A stretch of DNA of 64,000 bases from Colocasia esculenta (GCA_014218235.1 CM024760.1:146521245-146585244); one strand, 5' to 3'; positions 21,505 through 33,560 are shown, numbered from the stretch's first letter. The notes: generated by a model not told the origin, from the sequence alone. Numbers and translations are program-made.

Positions 21505-21989
21505 CAGACGAGGTGGTTCTCGATAATCATATCTTAAACATGATCCAGCTAAGATGTCCATACTCAGCTTTATCCCAACACCACCCTGCTAAAATCATCT
21601 TACTAAGAAAGGAGAAGCCATTCAACAATCTGCAAGACCATGCACTTGAAAGCTGAAACCAAACATCAAAGGTACCTGCACTGGCATGCCAGGTGGTTTA
21701 TTCACCGCAATGACTGCTTCATCCTTCAACCAAATAACAATGTAAGAGATGTAAACCAAAAAAAAAGGTAAAAAGAAAATAGCAAAGTGAAAAATATGAT
21801 ACCTTGTACAATTCAAGGCTCCTGATGTAGTTTCTCTCATCTTCATTCAGGTGGTAATCAGTTTCCTCCTGGAGAGACTCTTGTACAGTTACAGGTAAAA
21901 GTATCAAATCTCCATACTTCATTGGTTCTCTACCAGAGACCTTCCAGTGATTCATACAGCCAGTAGATGCATAGTTAGGCTTCATCCAA
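21505..21989 (-). CDS. RluD-family RNA pseudouridine synthase, plant organellar type; three exons
   Basis: Three exons with canonical GT-AG introns are readable on the minus strand: 21989-21803, 21723-21676 and 21585-21505. The first gives a WMKPNYASTG start, KVSGREPMKYGDLILLPVTV (end of an S4-like RNA-binding region) and SLELYK. The second gives DEAVIAVNKPPGMPVQ. The third gives GGVGIKLSMDILAG and DYREPPRL. Exons two and three join in phase 0 and match the family signature of an NKP-G-xVQGG loop, then LD-LA and REPPRLV. The catalytic RLD motif should begin the next exon but is not found between 20860 and 21500. These enzymes isomerise uridine in organellar RNA. A 25-bp exon at 22129-22105 is phase-compatible upstream but uncertain. 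The gene is truncated by the transposon-rich DNA to its left, or has a very long intron leaving the window. Confidence 0.8.
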
Positions 21990-22129
21990 CTATGGATAAC
22001 AACGATAAAGAAAAATAACAGCCTCCATAAATAGCAGAATTTGAGAGTTTATACTCTTTTAAGTGAACGATGTGGCTCCAGTTTCTTCAAACAGGATGCA
22101 TTACCCATGTCTGTCATTTCTCTTCGCAC

Positions 22130-24340
22130 CTGCCAACAAATATCAAAGGAATTCTTTTCAATCTGATATAGCTATTACCAAATTTGCACTGGAACCCCCT
22201 AACACAGCTTGCTGCATTGTAGGGGAACCATTACACAAAATTGAGTGATACTTGCTGCACATCTAGGCGCACAGAAAGTCAGACATGTCTTGCCTCACGC
22301 CCATGTGATTGTTTGCATAGGGGTGACAAGACGAGGCATGACATAGTGGCAAGTCTCATTTGTTTTTTGAAGAGAACTTGTCAAATCTCATGCTGTCACC
22401 CCCCATGTGGGCAATCACATGGGGGTCATATGTTCTCCACAGAACTTGTTAGTGTTCTTTGTGAGAAAGCATTGAGCTAGTTCTCCATGGGAAGATAAAA
22501 TGTGCTCCAATCATTTGTAATAGATTCTTTTTTTTTTCTGTCAGATACTGGAAATAGGAGACTCAGCAGGATGTCCGAGTGAGGAACAGGTTAGCTATAC
22601 AACAAAAGATACCACCCGCTAAGAACATTCTACTATATCTATGCCTTCTGTCAATATCTGGAAATGGAGTTCGCTACACTCACCAAACTGTATGTAATGA
22701 TGTACTTGATAACTAACAGGATGAGCAGAAATGGTGCATGGCTTGCCATCTCCTACAAGATCTCCAAGACCCCTCCAGATATCTCTCTCTCCAAGGACCC
22801 TGAGAGAAGATCTACCAAGACCAAGAACAATAAAGAGATGCAGGAGTAGGGAGGGGGTGTAGGATAAAGTAGGAGGAGGAGAAAGAAGAAGAGGATGACT
22901 GAGCAACAGTTATTTAACATGTTGAGATAGCAGAAATCTGAGAAAGTAACCTTTATATATGTGTGAATATGCCTATGCATTGTTTGCATAGTATTGTGTC
23001 ATTCTAATCATATTCAATAGCACTATGGTAAGAAGTTAACATGATCTTTGCCTGCTATTCCCCAACTCTCCAAGACCTCTTCATGATCCCTTCTCTTCAG
23101 GCTTCCGAGATGATGTCTAGATCCTATACAACATTCCTCGAAATGGTGTATCTGGAAGTAAGCAAATGTATTCATGAGCTGCATGGTGTTTGACGGATGC
23201 TACAGGCTCAATGAATTAAAGGCTTGTCATCTGGGTTCTCAGATATTACCAGTTAGTGATAACAGATCTGCAAAAGAGCAAACTTTTAGGAACTATGTGC
23301 AAGAGAGATTGTGTCCTGTTCTTCAACCTGTTCTAGTCCCACTTGGGACTCAGAACCAATTTGCATATCTTAGTCTATTTCCCTGGTGCTAATGGTTAAA
23401 TTAGAGGGACTCCTTAGTTTCTTTTTCCTGTTCCATGTTGTAGCATGCTATACAAGCCTCCACTACAGAGCCCTCTCCAGGAACTCCCCTTTAAATTTTA
23501 AATCATCCTATCCTTACAGAGCTTGCACATGATGTTTGGAACTTCTTACTATTGTCCAGTTCTCCTTTCTCTTGTTGCACACTTACACCACACATCATGA
23601 GCTGCTCCTTCAGTCATTGCAGTCATTAGAACCACTGTGTGCCAGCGAAGGGTCACATCTCAGCTTCCAGATGTTGGTTTAGTTGCAATAAATAAGAGCA
23701 GCAGCATGCTGTCTTGGTTTCATCAGCATCTTCAGCTGTCCTCGCCACTATCAGATTGAAGCAGCAGTTCAGAAGGAACATCCATGACGGCTGCACTTAG
23801 GCTTCCTGCTGATTTCAGGGAAAGACAAAAGGCTTTAGCAGGCTAATGAACTGAACTCTTTAGATCCTTTTGACATAATGCATTATTATTTTGGTGACCT
23901 ACTTCTTTGCCTTCTATGTTTGGAATCCATTACTACGTTAGATTAATTAATGACTTTAATTTGTTCACCTAGCTCTACCTAATGCAGAACTGTTTCAAGG
24001 TCTCCTCCATTTACTGCCAGTTTATTGCTTTAGTTCACACTCAATTACACTATTAAAATAAATTCCTCCATACTCAACATGCTCAGAAACACCTTCCATC
24101 TCATATGCATGATCTAATTTCCTCCCGTGGCACTCTTCCACAACAATCATGCCCTCACACTCACGAGCAAAATGGAGTTGTTGAAAGAAAGCACCACCAT
24201 AATCTTTACACTGCTCGTGCTTTCTGATCTACAGCTTCATTCCTTGTTTCTTTTGGGCTGAACTTGTATTTTCTTCGGTCAAATTTATCAAGCATAATAA
24301 AGCACTACAGGATCAAGATTGATTTTGAACGAGGGACCCC
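22130..24340. other. Intergenic or intronic DNA, no confirmed exon
   Basis: Mixed-composition sequence. Upstream exons of the pseudouridine synthase should lie here on the minus strand if the gene is real, but none could be confirmed. A 10-bp-stem palindrome CCCCCATGTG...CACATGGGGG lies at about 22398-22424. The minus strand at about 22660-22850 has an open stretch ending in a GTGAGT donor-like site, with no recognised product. Confidence 0.4.
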
Positions 24341-24344
24341 AAAG

Positions 24345-24890
24345 ACCATCAGAAAGGTGATTGGGCATGTAGAAAGGCATCAGAAGAGAACCATCAGACA
24401 AGCTAATCCATGTATCATGAAATGTAGACGAAAATCAGACGACTTGGTACATTATCCATGTATGAAAGCTGAATGAAAATGTGATGACTTGGTATATCAC
24501 CATAAACTATCTGGTTCACAAATTTTACCCTCTAGGATAAGGCATAGTACAATGAAATATCTGGACAACTAGTAAAATATTGCTAACCGGGCTCAGGCTA
24601 TAGGAAGATCCCATGTATTTATTACAATTAGAAAGGTGACTGGGCATGAAGAAAGGCATCAGAAGAGAACCACCAGACTAGCTAACCCATGTGTCATGAA
24701 CTGTAGATGAAAATCAGATGTCTTGGCACATTATCCATGTATGAAAGCTGAATGAAAGTGTGATGACTAGATATACCATGCACCATCTGGTCTCACATAT
24801 TTTACCTCTAGGGATAAGGGGCAGTACAATGAAATATCTGGACAACTAGTAAACTCTTGCTAATCGGGCTCAGGCTATGGGATGTTTCCT
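24345..24890. repeat. Tandem duplication of ~280 bp
   Basis: AGAAAGGTGATTGGGCATG (24353) and AGAAAGGTGACTGGGCATG (24632) begin two copies that stay about 85-90 percent alike by eye, through ATTATCCATGTATGAAAGCT, to GCTCAGGCTATRGGA. No coding potential was seen. Confidence 0.85.
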
Positions 24891-25009
24891 ATGAAAAGAT
24901 GTCAATAATGCTTGTCTAGTGGTTCATTATGCAGTCTGTGACATAAGAGGCTTGCATGGCAAAGAGGATTTGCTTGCAGTGCCTTTAATCTCTAGAATTG
25001 CAAAGTTGT

Positions 25010-25470
25010 TTCCCTTTAGGTGTTGCTTCCTTCACAACAGTTTTCTGTGCTGGGAGGGAGAGTTTTCATTAAATAGTGCAGAAAAAGCACAACCACGAAC
25101 TTTGTTCCAGTAAGCCAATGTGTAGGCGTTTTCCACCCATCGGTCTTTTGATATTCAAAAATTTGCATCTGTTCCCCATCCCCCAGGTCCTTCGGAGCTA
25201 AATTCATCCTTTCTTCGGCAGACGGCTGGCACCATCCAATGTCCGATCAACTATCCTAGTATCCTTTACTTTAGGAGAGTAGTTTTCCATTAAACACCGT
25301 CAAAAAAAGTTCCACCATACACTTGCTTCCAGTAAACCAAGATGTAGGCATTTTCCACCCCTCATTCCTTTGATATTCACAAATTTACATCCGTCCACAT
25401 TCCCCAGGTCCTTTGGAGCTACATTCATCCTTTTCTTACCACACGGCTCGCAACATGTAATGTCTTTTGC
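25010..25470. repeat. Direct repeat of ~190-200 bp
   Basis: Two diverged copies (about 25015-25215 and 25260-25440). Both contain, on the minus strand, ATGAATnTAGCTCCnAAGGACCTGGGG, then GAATATCAAA and GGTGGAAAAnGCCTACA. In copy one an open frame of 63 codons starts at the ATG at 25207; in copy two it is broken. The product is not recognised. Confidence 0.6.
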
Positions 25471-25558
25471 TTTATTAGAGTACTAGGAATAATTGTTGGC
25501 GACCCTCGTCTCCATTTCGAAGCCAAACGTCATCTAAATATCTCACTTTTGCTCCCAT

Positions 25559-25732
25559 CTAGGGAGCTGCAAATTGTAGCTTTTGGTTGGAGGACAAAAA
25601 TGGCCACAAAAGGTATAAATGGCTTCGCAAAATAACGAGGCTAGAGATTTCTGAAAGCCCAAGAGTTCGTCCAGATGAGAAGCTACGCCAAACACGAGCT
25701 AAAAAAACTGCACGAGATGGAGAAAGCCACAT
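25559..25732 (-). CDS. Possible first exon with a mitochondrial-type presequence
   Basis: From the ATG at 25732 the minus strand encodes MWLSPSRAVFLARVWRSFSS, rich in Arg and Ser without acidic residues, as in mitochondrial presequences. It lies upstream of, and on the same strand as, the pseudouridine synthase exons (3.7 kb away). No clear splice donor was confirmed and the remaining exons between them were not found, so the link is speculative. Confidence 0.2.
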   Translation of the reverse strand: MWLSPSRAVFLARVWRSFSSGRTLGLSEISSLVILRSHLYLLWPFLSSNQKLQFAAP

Positions 25733-26206
25733 TTTCAGCAGCGAACCTGCCTCAAGCGGAACAGCTTCTGCACCAGGCTGACCGGAAGGTGGGGGCAGCA
25801 GCGGCGGACCCACTTCAGCGCCGTGGTTGGGGCGCATGGCGATGCAGATGGACGCCTTCCCCTGGCTATGTCCTTGCCGAGGGAGGCAGCGTCGACGGAC
25901 GGCGCAAAGGGTGGCAGGGTAAGCCACCTTCCTTTCCTGTCCCCCGCCCCTCCTCGCTCTTCTCCATCGACGCGGGAAACATAGAGGGCGGCCGTGCAGC
26001 ACGGAGAGCGACGCTGAGCATAGAGGAGAAGGGCCAGTGCGGAGCGACGGCGCCGCAACTGGGGGAAGAAGAAGCTCGCCATTCCGGCCCGCCCGTCAGA
26101 CAGACGTGGGAGTATGTATACGTGCGACGGCAGCAAGGCAAGTCGGGTCCAGTATGTTACCCGATTAAGGCCCAGCATCCTAACTACTACGGCCATGTCA
26201 TGACTC

Positions 26207-27556
26207 CCGTGAACTAGAGATGTCAATGGGTCGGGCTAGCCCATAAACCCGTCCAACTGACAGGTCAAAAAACCCATCTAAAACCTGACATTTCAGCCCG
26301 AGCCCATGAACTAATTCAAAAACTAGGACCATTTCTTGTTGGGTTAGATGGGTTGGCCCATCGGGCCAGCCACAGGTAGGGTTTCTAAACCCGATCCCTC
26401 CTCCTCCCCGCGTCCCGTCTTCTTCCTCTCCCAGCCTCCTCCCCTTCCCCGTCTCCCTTTTCCCTGCCGCGAAGTCGTCGGGGGTGGCCTGAGGAGGACC
26501 CCGCCGTCGAGGTCGTGCCGTGGGGAGGCCCCCATCGTCGTCGCCGCGCCCCCGTCATTGTTGCGCCCCCCGTCGTCGCTGCTTCTTCCTCCCCTGCTCT
26601 GCTCCAGCTGCACTGGAGAGAGAGGCCGTCGTCGTCACCGTCGTCGTCGCCGTCTCCGCCTTCTGCTGCCGACGTCGTGTGGGAGGAACATCGGGACGCA
26701 ACGGAACTGCTCGTAGATCTTCTGGGCGACGTCGTCCTGCTCGGCGGGCTGGACAGCGGCATCCCCATCCTCCGACGGCGCTCATAGACGTCAGCTGCGG
26801 ACTCGCCCTAGGGGAAGCGGAAGAAGAAGCGGCCAAAGAGCTCGCAGGTCTCCTTGATGACGTGCATGCGCTCCACCTGGAAGTTGCTGAAGTCTTGCTC
26901 GCGGACGCCGAGGATGCGGCGGCGGGGGAAGGCGCGGCCGAGCTCCCGGAGGGTGGAGAGGGTGCGCTCGTAGGGGGAGACGTAGAAATAGACCTTTCAG
27001 TTGGGGGAGCAGGAGGAGGCGAGGACGTCACGGATGCGGCAGCCGGCCTCGCAGGCCTGGCGGACGCCGGGCGGGGGTGAGGGGGATGCGGTAGTCAGGG
27101 GGTGGTGGTGTAGGCCGCGGTATCCAGGTTGCCCTGGCTCTCCCCGTGGCGCACCAGGATGATCCGCTTCGGCAGGCACCTCTGCGAATGGTCGCCGCCC
27201 CCTCGCGGGCTCTGCTCGCCCCCCGCCTGCTCTTGCTCTTGCCTGCTGCTCATCTCACCAAAAACTTCTCTCTCTCTGTGTCTCTACTGTTCTCCTTTCG
27301 ATTCCTCTCCCGTGCAGCCCGCGTTGCAGAGGAGTTGCAGGAAGGAAACGGAGGAGGAGGACTAATCTAGATATGATATCTCGTTGATGTGTGTGAGATT
27401 ATGGGCTGGGATGGGCCCCAACGGGCCAACATGGGTTTTATTTATTTTGATCTATTGGATTTGGTTTGGGTTTGGGTTGGGCCATATTTGCCTTGGGTTG
27501 GGTTGGACTTAACTTGGGCCGGCCCAAACCCACCCATTTACACCCCTACCGTGAAC
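26207..27556. mobile_element. Non-autonomous hAT element carrying a captured gene fragment
   Basis: The element is 26215-27548 (1334 bp). It has terminal inverted repeats TAGAGATGTCAATGGGTC (left) and TAGGGGTGTAAATGGGTG (right, reverse complement), and is flanked by an 8-bp direct duplication CCGTGAAC at 26207-26214 and 27549-27556. Eight-base duplications and TAGRGRTGT ends are hallmarks of hAT transposons. There is no transposase. The interior is strikingly GC-rich and includes an antisense fragment of a phosphoglycerate mutase-like gene, so this is a Pack-type (gene-capturing) element. Confidence 0.88.
26781..27175 (-). pseudogene. AT74-like phosphoglycerate mutase (histidine phosphatase) fragment
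   Basis: On the minus strand the sequence encodes PKRIILVRHGESQGNLD, containing the catalytic RHGE of the histidine phosphatase superfamily, then TAAYTTTP, DYRIPLTPAGVRQA, VYFYVSPYERTLSTLRE, REQDFSNFQVERM and FGRFFFRFP...GESAADVY. This order matches plant AT74-type proteins. Defects: the initiator ATG is CTG, one extra T shifts the frame after TTTP, TGG has become TGA before KVYFY, and a TAG precedes GESAADV. The GC-rich third positions resemble monocot genes. It lies wholly inside the hAT element, so it was captured and is not a working host gene. The second catalytic His region is not identified. Confidence 0.85.
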
Positions 27557-28789
27557 GCCAAAAAAAAGGAAACTGGTTTTTTTTATCGTCTCATGAAAAT
27601 TAACAAGGTTTTGGTGAACTCATCGAGATATATCATTTGTTTTGCTAATCTCAAACTAAAGTGTCATGAGATTCACTGAGTTGTTAGGTGGAAAAAAAAA
27701 TTGGATTACATTAAGAAGATAATATAGCGACCCCAATACACTTGCCAATATATTGTATGTACATAATGTACATACATATATATATATATATATGTATGGC
27801 GACTTAAGACAATAATCTTTCTTTGACTCTCCAAAAATTGATTTTTCTCGACTTTTCATACAGAAATATATAAGAAGGGGAATTTGTCGACCGCACTTCG
27901 TCATTTACTCCTTTGCGTACGAGTTTCATGCTTTCCAATTTTCTTGGATAAGTTGAGTTGAAGGTATCATTTTTGTTTTCGAGGAATTAATGCTAGATGC
28001 CACACTCTTATGCTATCTTCTTTGTCACAATCGTCTTGATACGAGATTGCACAAAAGATTTTTAAGTCTGGTGTTCCTTATAACTTCGTGAGCAACAACT
28101 TAAACCGGTGGTGTTTGATAAGCCTGCAAGGTTATCATGCTTGGTGTGATGGGATTCTTTATAAAGTTTCATTGTCTTAAATTTTTAACAATATTTTATT
28201 TATTATATTCATTGTTGTGCACTTTGCACTAACATAATAAAGGTAGTAAACATGTGCAAGAGATAGTTCAATCATAATAAGATTGCGATAGTAAGATCAA
28301 TCTCTAGATTTACATACCCAAAATTATTCGTGATCAAAAGACGCCTAAGAAGGACATGAAAAGATTAGATATATCAATACATATTGTTCCTTCTCATGTG
28401 ATGAGGTTCATTGATTATATGTGCACAAAGCCTAATTAGGGCTCTCGGCCGTAAACACCCACCCTCCCCTTCTACTCATCTTTTCATCGTGGCACTGCTG
28501 GCAACCCACTCTCCTCATCACAGTAGTTCCAGGGGATTTCCCTCTTCATTGTGGCGCGGCCATGGCAAGACATGCCACTTCCTTTCGCAGTGAAGGTGGA
28601 GTCCAGTCCGCTGCCTGTTTCGCAATGGTCGTTCTGGAATCAGGCTACTATGACAAGAGCCACCAGCTCATCTTACGGTAGAACAACATCGTAGTGACAG
28701 TGGTGGAAACCATGACACCCTTCTTGGCAATTCATAGTAGCTCCTTTAGCCTATTGTTCTCTCTCAGCCCTAGCCCTCTCACCTCATTA
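27557..28789. other. AT-rich DNA, no gene seen
   Basis: It contains a short (TA)n tract near 27777-27796 and a C-rich patch near 28440-28600 without a supported frame. Confidence 0.5.
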
Positions 28790-29249
28790 GAGCCACATTG
28801 GTAACCAGACAAAGATAGTTATCTCTTATTTATCATCTATGATAACCAAAGAAGTACTTTGAAACTGAGATAAGCCATAATAGAGATACAAAGGTGCAGT
28901 CTGGTTAAATGGGTGTTAAACAATGATAACATTATCCTTCCTCTTGGGTAGAGATAAATGTTATACACTCTGTTAAGGTGGGTGCGGTGGGGGATAGTGG
29001 AGGTCATTTCACTGTTCCTCCACTACTCAAGACACATCGGAGTTCAGGCATGGGGTATTTAATGAAACTTTCTCCATTACATGGAAATTCCACATCAATT
29101 TATCGTCATTTCCACCATTCTCAACGTCACATAAATAAAGGATAAATAGATATAATAAAAATAGCGTTACAAAGGGAAAATGTGACTGTAGAGAAGCTAT
29201 ACTTGGTTACCTATCCTCAGTATAGCTTATTTGATTATCAAAGCGGCTC
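28790..29249. mobile_element. MITE, probably PIF/Harbinger (Tourist) type
   Basis: The ends GAGCCACATTGGTAACCAGA and, reverse-complemented, GAGCCGCTTTGATAATCAAA form an imperfect ~20-bp terminal inverted repeat resembling the GRGCC-TTTGGT start of Tourist elements. It is 460 bp, AT-rich, with no frame. The left flank is TTA and the right flank TAG, so a 3-bp duplication is only partly supported. Confidence 0.5.
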
Positions 29250-29282
29250 TAGATGTTAGTGGTTGAGGTTTAGGAGGAGTTC

Positions 29283-32097
29283 TGCCATGTCTCGACGACA
29301 ATGGAAAATATTGAGGCGCAACAGATAATAGGTAAAAGAGAATCTCACTTATATCACGAGGGGTTCAACCGTTGAGCACACTTCATGCTCGCATTATTTG
29401 ATAGTTTGCCTAAAAATGTTAATAAAATATTATGAGTATAAAAATGCCCAGTAGGTTACCCCCTAATCAATTATAAGTTACAACTAGCAGTTAATAAAAT
29501 TAAAGGAATTTAAGGATGACAAGAAAGGAACAAGAGTTCACTAATATAGATGGATAGATCACTGGGAAGGATACACTAGGGTAAATAGGAACACTACATG
29601 ATATTAGGAATAACTAGCAAAATGAATTAACCAGAAGATTGTGCCAACACTTTTTATGCCATCACAATTACCAACACTCACATAGGGGGTGAGCTCCACA
29701 CCATCATCATGGTTGTGGGGCCCACCCCATGTGAGTGCTGGTTATAGCACTGGCACAAAAAGTGTTGGCACTTATCTTTTTCCCTTTGAGATTGTCAAGA
29801 TATCACAAATAACTAGAGTGAAAATAGATAACTCGAGAGATTTATCTCTGATCACTTTTCATGAATAGCACGTATGTAATTCACGAGAATGGATTTATCA
29901 AGCAAGTAAACACAAAAGATTATTTAGCGAACACGGAAAGATAAACAATTACAAGATAAGGATATGAGTTCAATCAACAATAGTATACGATTACTGGAGT
30001 GATAAACACTGGATTTCACGTAACAAGATTGTAAGAGATTGTCATAATAGCAAAACTAGATAACTCAAGAATTGGCCACAAACATTTCATGAATAACACG
30101 CACTTAGAAACACTAAAATGAACTGTTACACGTAGTTAGTCACGAGATATTGAACTGTCAGACAAGTTAATCGAGCACACTCACTAGTGGTGCATTGCCA
30201 AGCACCTGGCATCACTCTCCATATGGTACCATTGGGCACTAAGAGAGTTCGGGATCTTTCCGGGACTAGACCAAACCCACTGACTGACATAATTCCATTA
30301 TGGGTCCACGACTCCACTAAAACACTTGCTAACAATTCATATATTCAGTTAATTGGCCAATAATTTTAAGGATTGGTTTAGAGCATAAACAAGGATCTCA
30401 AGAAAATAAGTAAACAACAATAATTGGATTAGAAAAAGGAAGTCAAGTTGAGATTGAATTAGGGACATACAAGATGGAATTAAGGTTGGAAATTATGTAA
30501 ATGATGATATTTAGTAATAATAGTTAAACTTTTAAACAAATGGGTTTACCATAACTCTACTTTACATTTTATTAGAGTAGACTGAGGAGTTTAATATTAA
30601 TACGATGAAGGGAATCCAAGGATGCTCTAAACCAAGGCTCTATTAAACACATGATTATGGATTCCAAACATATAATAGAAACTTAGTTAAAGAAATAATC
30701 ATGATAAGGATGATCAAGGTATTAACAACAGATCGTGGAATCAACAACACGAATTATTACGAAACTACGATCGGAAAGGAAGCCATGAAAGATGTTGATC
30801 ATGTTTCATAGGAACACTCATTAGGAATTCACTTAATACTATACTAATTGAGATTATTAACACTTAATCTTATATTCACTAAGATCATTAAATGGTAGTA
30901 ATCAAGAAGTTAACAAGGATCCAGTAAGAGATTATACATAAAGAAGGCACACAAGGACACAGTAAGGAACACAGAAGGGAATTACACAAACTAGGGTCAT
31001 TAACATTATTAACTACTAACGGGTGACTTAGAAAGTATTAGAAGGAACCTACAGGAAGACCTGAAGGCTGCAAAAACTTTAAAATAGATAAAGAATTCAG
31101 ACTTCATTCCAACAGAGTCTCGATGTAAGATGGAATTTAAGTAAACAATACGACAATATTCCGACATGGGAAAGGGTCAAAACTAGATGAACTAATAGGG
31201 TATCACTATAGAGAATAACTAAAAGAAGACTAACTGAAGATTTAGAAGAGATCAGAGGTACCTACCTGACGCTGTAGAAGCCCTAAAACCCTTTGTTGCC
31301 TTCCTCCTTCTCTTGGCCAACCCTCCTAACCTTGGTCACATGAATGAGAAAGAGAGGAGATGGGGCCTTTTATGGGCCATGGGAGGCGCACCCTAACGAG
31401 GCAGAGAGGGGTTAACCATGGGTTAAACTAAACATGGTTGGCTTAACTAGGGTTAGGTTATTTAAGGGCTAAGTAACCTCTAACTAGGGTTAGTTTAACT
31501 AGGGTTAGTTAGATTTTTCTAGAATCCTATTTTCATTTAACCCCTTAAGAAATCTCCCTTTTACATTAAACCCTATACTTTCAGAAATTGTACATATACC
31601 CATTCCAACCTTTATAAAACTATAATTTGCATCAAATGGCCTCATTCTGAGATTCTAATGACACCTATAGGGGTCCATAGAAATTTAACTTTAATCCCCA
31701 TAAATGAACAATTATGATTTAGACCTTAAAATTTTAGAAACTATAGATATGCCCTTCTTAAACTTTTTAAAATTGTTTATATACTTTCTTATTATTTTTT
31801 ACCAGTCCTACTACACCAATTTCCATAAAAAATATTTCAAGACTTCCATTACTTAAAGTCCTATACTTTGACCACCAATTAGACTTTGAAAAGATTCAAA
31901 AAATACCGAAGTAGTTTCGAGGAGTGCCAGATACCATTTCTTCTTAAAACACAGGTCTAACCCAAAGGTTCTAATTACCTCATATATCCTCTTTAACCAT
32001 TCTTAAAGTCTTATTTATCTATCTATTAAGTCTTAATAATTTTGAGAAATATCGAGTACTATATTATCTATATATTTTTCTTTACAGAATGTGATCC
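29283..32097 (-). repeat. 3' LTR region of a decayed gypsy element (upper boundary uncertain)
   Basis: The first ~250 bp (29283-29530) match 33834-34085: both begin TG-CC-CG-CGACGACAA and share GGCGCAA, then AGATAATAGGTAAAAGAGAA. On the minus strand this is the ...GGGGCGTGACA end typical of plant chromoviral LTRs. The other end is placed at TGTGGGGATCACATTC (32097 on the minus strand) only as a guess, because the partner LTR is truncated. The 131-bp MITE below is inserted within it. Confidence 0.5.
29641..29771. mobile_element. Short MITE with ~50-bp inverted repeats
   Basis: The left GTGCCAACACTTTTTATGCC pairs with the right GGCACAAAAAGTGTTGGCAC, and similarity continues through ACCAACACTCACAT / ATGTGAGTGCTGGT to a short C-rich centre. 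It is 131 bp with no coding capacity and could form a long RNA hairpin if transcribed. Confidence 0.75.
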
Positions 32098-32699
32098 CCA
32101 CATTCACTAGTTAGTCGCACCAACTCGGTCATGATTATTAAGCCATACGACATGTGCATCCACCACATACTTCGTAAGCACGACATTATTGGTTGACAAA
32201 GAAATATTAATGTTACACTAAGGATCCAAGTTACGATCCTGGGTTCAATTAATTGCATATGCCACTCCATTATAGTTAATAGCAAATAAAGTAACCAGAG
32301 TTCTTAAGAAATTTCTAATAACAAGTTGCTATGCCTAAGGAACTTCTAATCTATAGTAGTAGATCTCCCCCACTTTGAATGGCCTTAATTCTTGGCTAGA
32401 TTTACAATATATTCCCTTTTAGATTTAGGAAACCTTATTACTATTATGGAGGCATCGGAAATATCGAGATATAACTGATAAAGGTAACCACTTGTATTAT
32501 TTATACATGATGATGGTATTAAGGTTTCATAGAGTTACATAGATTTGTAAAACTTACTATACATTGATACATTGTAGCAAGTTGACTCAAAACATCACAT
32601 GGGTTAAGTTCCTAACACACATTCTTACCCAACAGCCCATGCATGAAAGTTACTTTTAATGATTTTCTCTTTCTTGATCTTGGTCTGCCTCCTCTGGGA

Positions 32700-33560
32700 C
32701 TTGTGATTTTACTGACCTTCTATTTGTTTCTATGAGACGGGACTAGTTGACCTTGGATTATGGGCAATCTAGGATACAGTGCTCTCGACTTCGACATCTC
32801 AAACAAGCACCATGCTTCTTCCAACATTCTTTTGTTTTATGACCAGCTTTCTGACAAAATGCACAAATTTTCTTCTCCATATTGGATTATTGTAGTTCTA
32901 TCTTGGTTTCTTATATGATTGCTTAGATTGACTACTTTTATCTTCAATCTCTCTCTCTTGTTACTTTATATTTTTCATCTTCAGAGGGAGATGCCAAGCT
33001 AATCTTCTTATTCCCTACTAGTTCTTAATTCGATCTACTATTTCAGTTGCACTTTCTAGGGCTAACGTCCTCTTCATCATGTAATCAACATAGGTGCTAA
33101 ATGGGTAATATAATTGGGCCTTAGCCCACTGATGAACCTTTTAGCTTTTAACTTATTAGTGGTGATCGGAGTATATCTTGATAATCTAGAGAATTGAGCT
33201 TCATATTCCGCTATAGTCATATTCCTTTGTTTTAAGTTGATAAATTTCCTACCTTTTTCTTTTCTTGAACTTCTTCTAAAAAGTATTGATTGTTAAAAAG
33301 CTCTATGATCTCAGCCCCGATAATATGATTCCTAGTCAATGTAGCTTTAGTATCTTCCCACCAGATCCTTGCATCTTTTTTAATTGAAAGGTAGCTAGTC
33401 TAACTTTATTTTTTTACACTGGGTCACCTTGAAAATATTTTCTATTTCCTTGACACAATTCTCGATTTCCTCATGATTTGGATTCTCAGCAAACTTTGGT
33501 GATTCTATACTTTTAAAATTCATATACATTTTCCCCCATTATTCAGATGATTTCCTTGTT
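32700..33560 (-). pseudogene. gag: Chromovirus-type gag, decayed
   Basis: The minus strand encodes, with several shifts and stops, the gag capsid pattern (about 33350-33480: EEIEN-VKEIENIFKVTQC, RLATFQLKK; about 33130-33250: RFISG, AEYEAQFSRLSRYTP). It then encodes the zinc knuckle CAFCQKAGHKTKEC (about 32845-32886), followed by a second Cys pair. Only gag is recognisable; no RT or integrase follows before the LTR-like sequence at 32097. The element therefore lost pol or is a non-autonomous gag-only derivative. Confidence 0.7.

Noticed and set aside
22619..22906. Minus-strand open stretch as an exon of the pseudouridine synthase
   Set aside because: It ends at a donor-like GTGAGT but the peptide shows no similarity to the family and no acceptor was clear.
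25675..26226. Two large opposing frames (about 160-180 codons)
   Set aside because: Mutually overlapping, no recognisable domain, in GC-rich DNA next to the hAT element. Only the short presequence-like stretch ending at 25732 was kept, at low confidence.
26344..27080. Long plus-strand and other-frame ORFs in the hAT element
   Set aside because: They are shadows of the GC-rich antisense phosphoglycerate mutase fragment, whose true frame is on the minus strand and broken.
28411..28593. Short plus-strand frame near the C-rich patch
   Set aside because: Sixty codons, no motif, no splice context.
30126..32285. Short frames in the gypsy LTR-like region
   Set aside because: Isolated 60-70 codon frames in AT-rich repeat DNA with no domain; consistent with chance.
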